From Candidatus Melainabacteria bacterium (GTDB lineage: Bacteria; Cyanobacteriota; Vampirovibrionia; LMEP-6097): 27,986 nucleotides of DNA. The stretch's first letter is position 1; every line of letters begins with the position of its first letter. A program made the position numbers and the translations under genes. The DNA is taken from positions 324 through 28,309 of the forward strand of contig JAPPOW010000201.1 in the NCBI GenBank assembly GCA_028817775.1, written 5' to 3'. Shown here in pieces: positions 27,587 through 27,986 of this stretch. The notes beneath the pieces are model-generated. The model worked only from the letters and a program-made list of their open reading frames with translations. It had not been told where the DNA came from and did not search any database.

Positions 27587-27986
27587 CTAAGAAATCAAAG
27601 AATAAGAACCTAACCATTTGAAATAACTAAAGTGCTGGCGAACCTGCCTCAATAAGGTTTCATAGCGAGGATCTTCTTTATGTAGATCAAAATCAACTAA
27701 GAACAAATACTCTCCTAAACTACGTTTAGCAGGACGAGACTCAATCCGGCTCAGATTAACATTATTGACTGCAAACAAACGCAAGATCACCTGCAGACTA
27801 CCAGGCTCATCTTTGGTCTGAAACAAAATTGTAGTCTTGTTTTTAGCTTCTGGCTTAAAATCTCCAACCTGCTTGGAGAGAATCCAAAATCTAGTCTCGT
27901 TGATATCACCATCATTGATATTTTTCTCAAGCACATCCAAGCCATAGACTTCACCACATAGTTCACTTGCAATTACCACTTGATCC
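27587..27986 (-). CDS. pheA: Prephenate dehydratase, C-terminal part (truncated by window edge)
   Basis: Converts prephenate to phenylpyruvate for phenylalanine synthesis. The frame runs off the right edge of the window, so the N-terminal catalytic half is missing. Visible are VVIASELCGEVYGLDVLEKNI, then the catalytic NETRF motif (INETRFWILS), and a complete ACT regulatory domain (KTTILFQTKDEPGSLQVIL, NLSRIESRPAKRSLGEYLFLVDF), where phenylalanine usually binds through GAL/ESRP-type motifs (here ESRP is present). GTG 27979 is an internal codon, not the start. Confidence 0.92.
   Translation of the reverse strand, partial: DQVVIASELCGEVYGLDVLEKNINDGDINETRFWILSKQVGDFKPEAKNKTTILFQTKDEPGSLQVILRLFAVNNVNLSRIESRPAKRSLGEYLFLVDFDLHKEDPRYETLLRQVRQHFSYFKWLGSYSLIS

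Noticed and set aside
27587..27979. GTG 27979 as the true start of a stand-alone ACT-domain protein
   Set aside because: The upstream codons to the window edge remain open and the sequence is the middle of a prephenate dehydratase, including its NETRF motif.

Overview
The window is a gene-dense bacterial chromosome segment with AT-rich, standard-code genes on both strands and no tRNA, rRNA, CRISPR array or transposase. Cell-envelope genes (murC, the lipid II amidation subunit gatD, a class B penicillin-binding protein, an outer-membrane beta-barrel with signal peptide) point to a Gram-negative-type cell. The order map, (orphan), infA, rpmJ, rpsM, rpsK, rpoA, rplQ resembles the cyanobacterial and related arrangement. 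The many small helical orphan proteins and the dense palindromic repeats would suit a non-photosynthetic relative of Cyanobacteria (Vampirovibrionia/Melainabacteria-like). That assignment is inference only and weak.

Layout. 1-3014 (+): the end of an AAA/DUF4143 ATPase, spermidine synthase, a GT2 glycosyltransferase and a PAP2 phosphatase. 3068-6615 (+): hisI, folE2, a very His-rich protein and a beta-barrel with a His-rich loop, together a candidate zinc-limitation cassette. 6803-9092 (+): an M14-type zinc carboxypeptidase, purine nucleoside phosphorylase and panB. 9202-10470 (-): a large orphan. 10609-10707 (+): a 32-residue basic micro-protein. 10813-13813 (+): a DegT aminotransferase, a GH16 glycanase and an orphan. 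13814-19387 (-): an orphan, a short N-acetylglutamate synthase-like GNAT, then map-orphan-infA-rpmJ-rpsM-rpsK-rpoA-rplQ. 19528 (+): rpsT. 19785-20888 (-): an orphan. 20965 (+): murC. 22289-27986 (-): pheA (partial), a penicillin-binding protein, a possible FlgM-like protein, then gatD-glcE-glcF.

The most striking feature is repeats. At least two families of palindromic elements (A, ends TGTCATCCTGAG/CTCAGGATGACA; B, ends GTCATTGCGAGC/GCTCGCAATGAC) lie between genes and also inside conserved genes without breaking the reading frame: speE, the DegT aminotransferase, GH16, murC, glcF (twice) and glcE (twice). Other palindromes supply the last codons of the carboxypeptidase, panB and the penicillin-binding protein genes. 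This behaviour resembles the Rickettsia palindromic elements.

A second pattern concerns starts. Many genes have an extended -10 box (TGnTAnnnT) or a plain -10-like box only 6-10 bases before the start codon (hisI, infA, map, rpsT, gatD, the 189-residue orphan, the nucleoside phosphorylase, the carboxypeptidase). This predicts leaderless mRNAs beside Shine-Dalgarno-led genes such as folE2, rpmJ and the GT2 gene.
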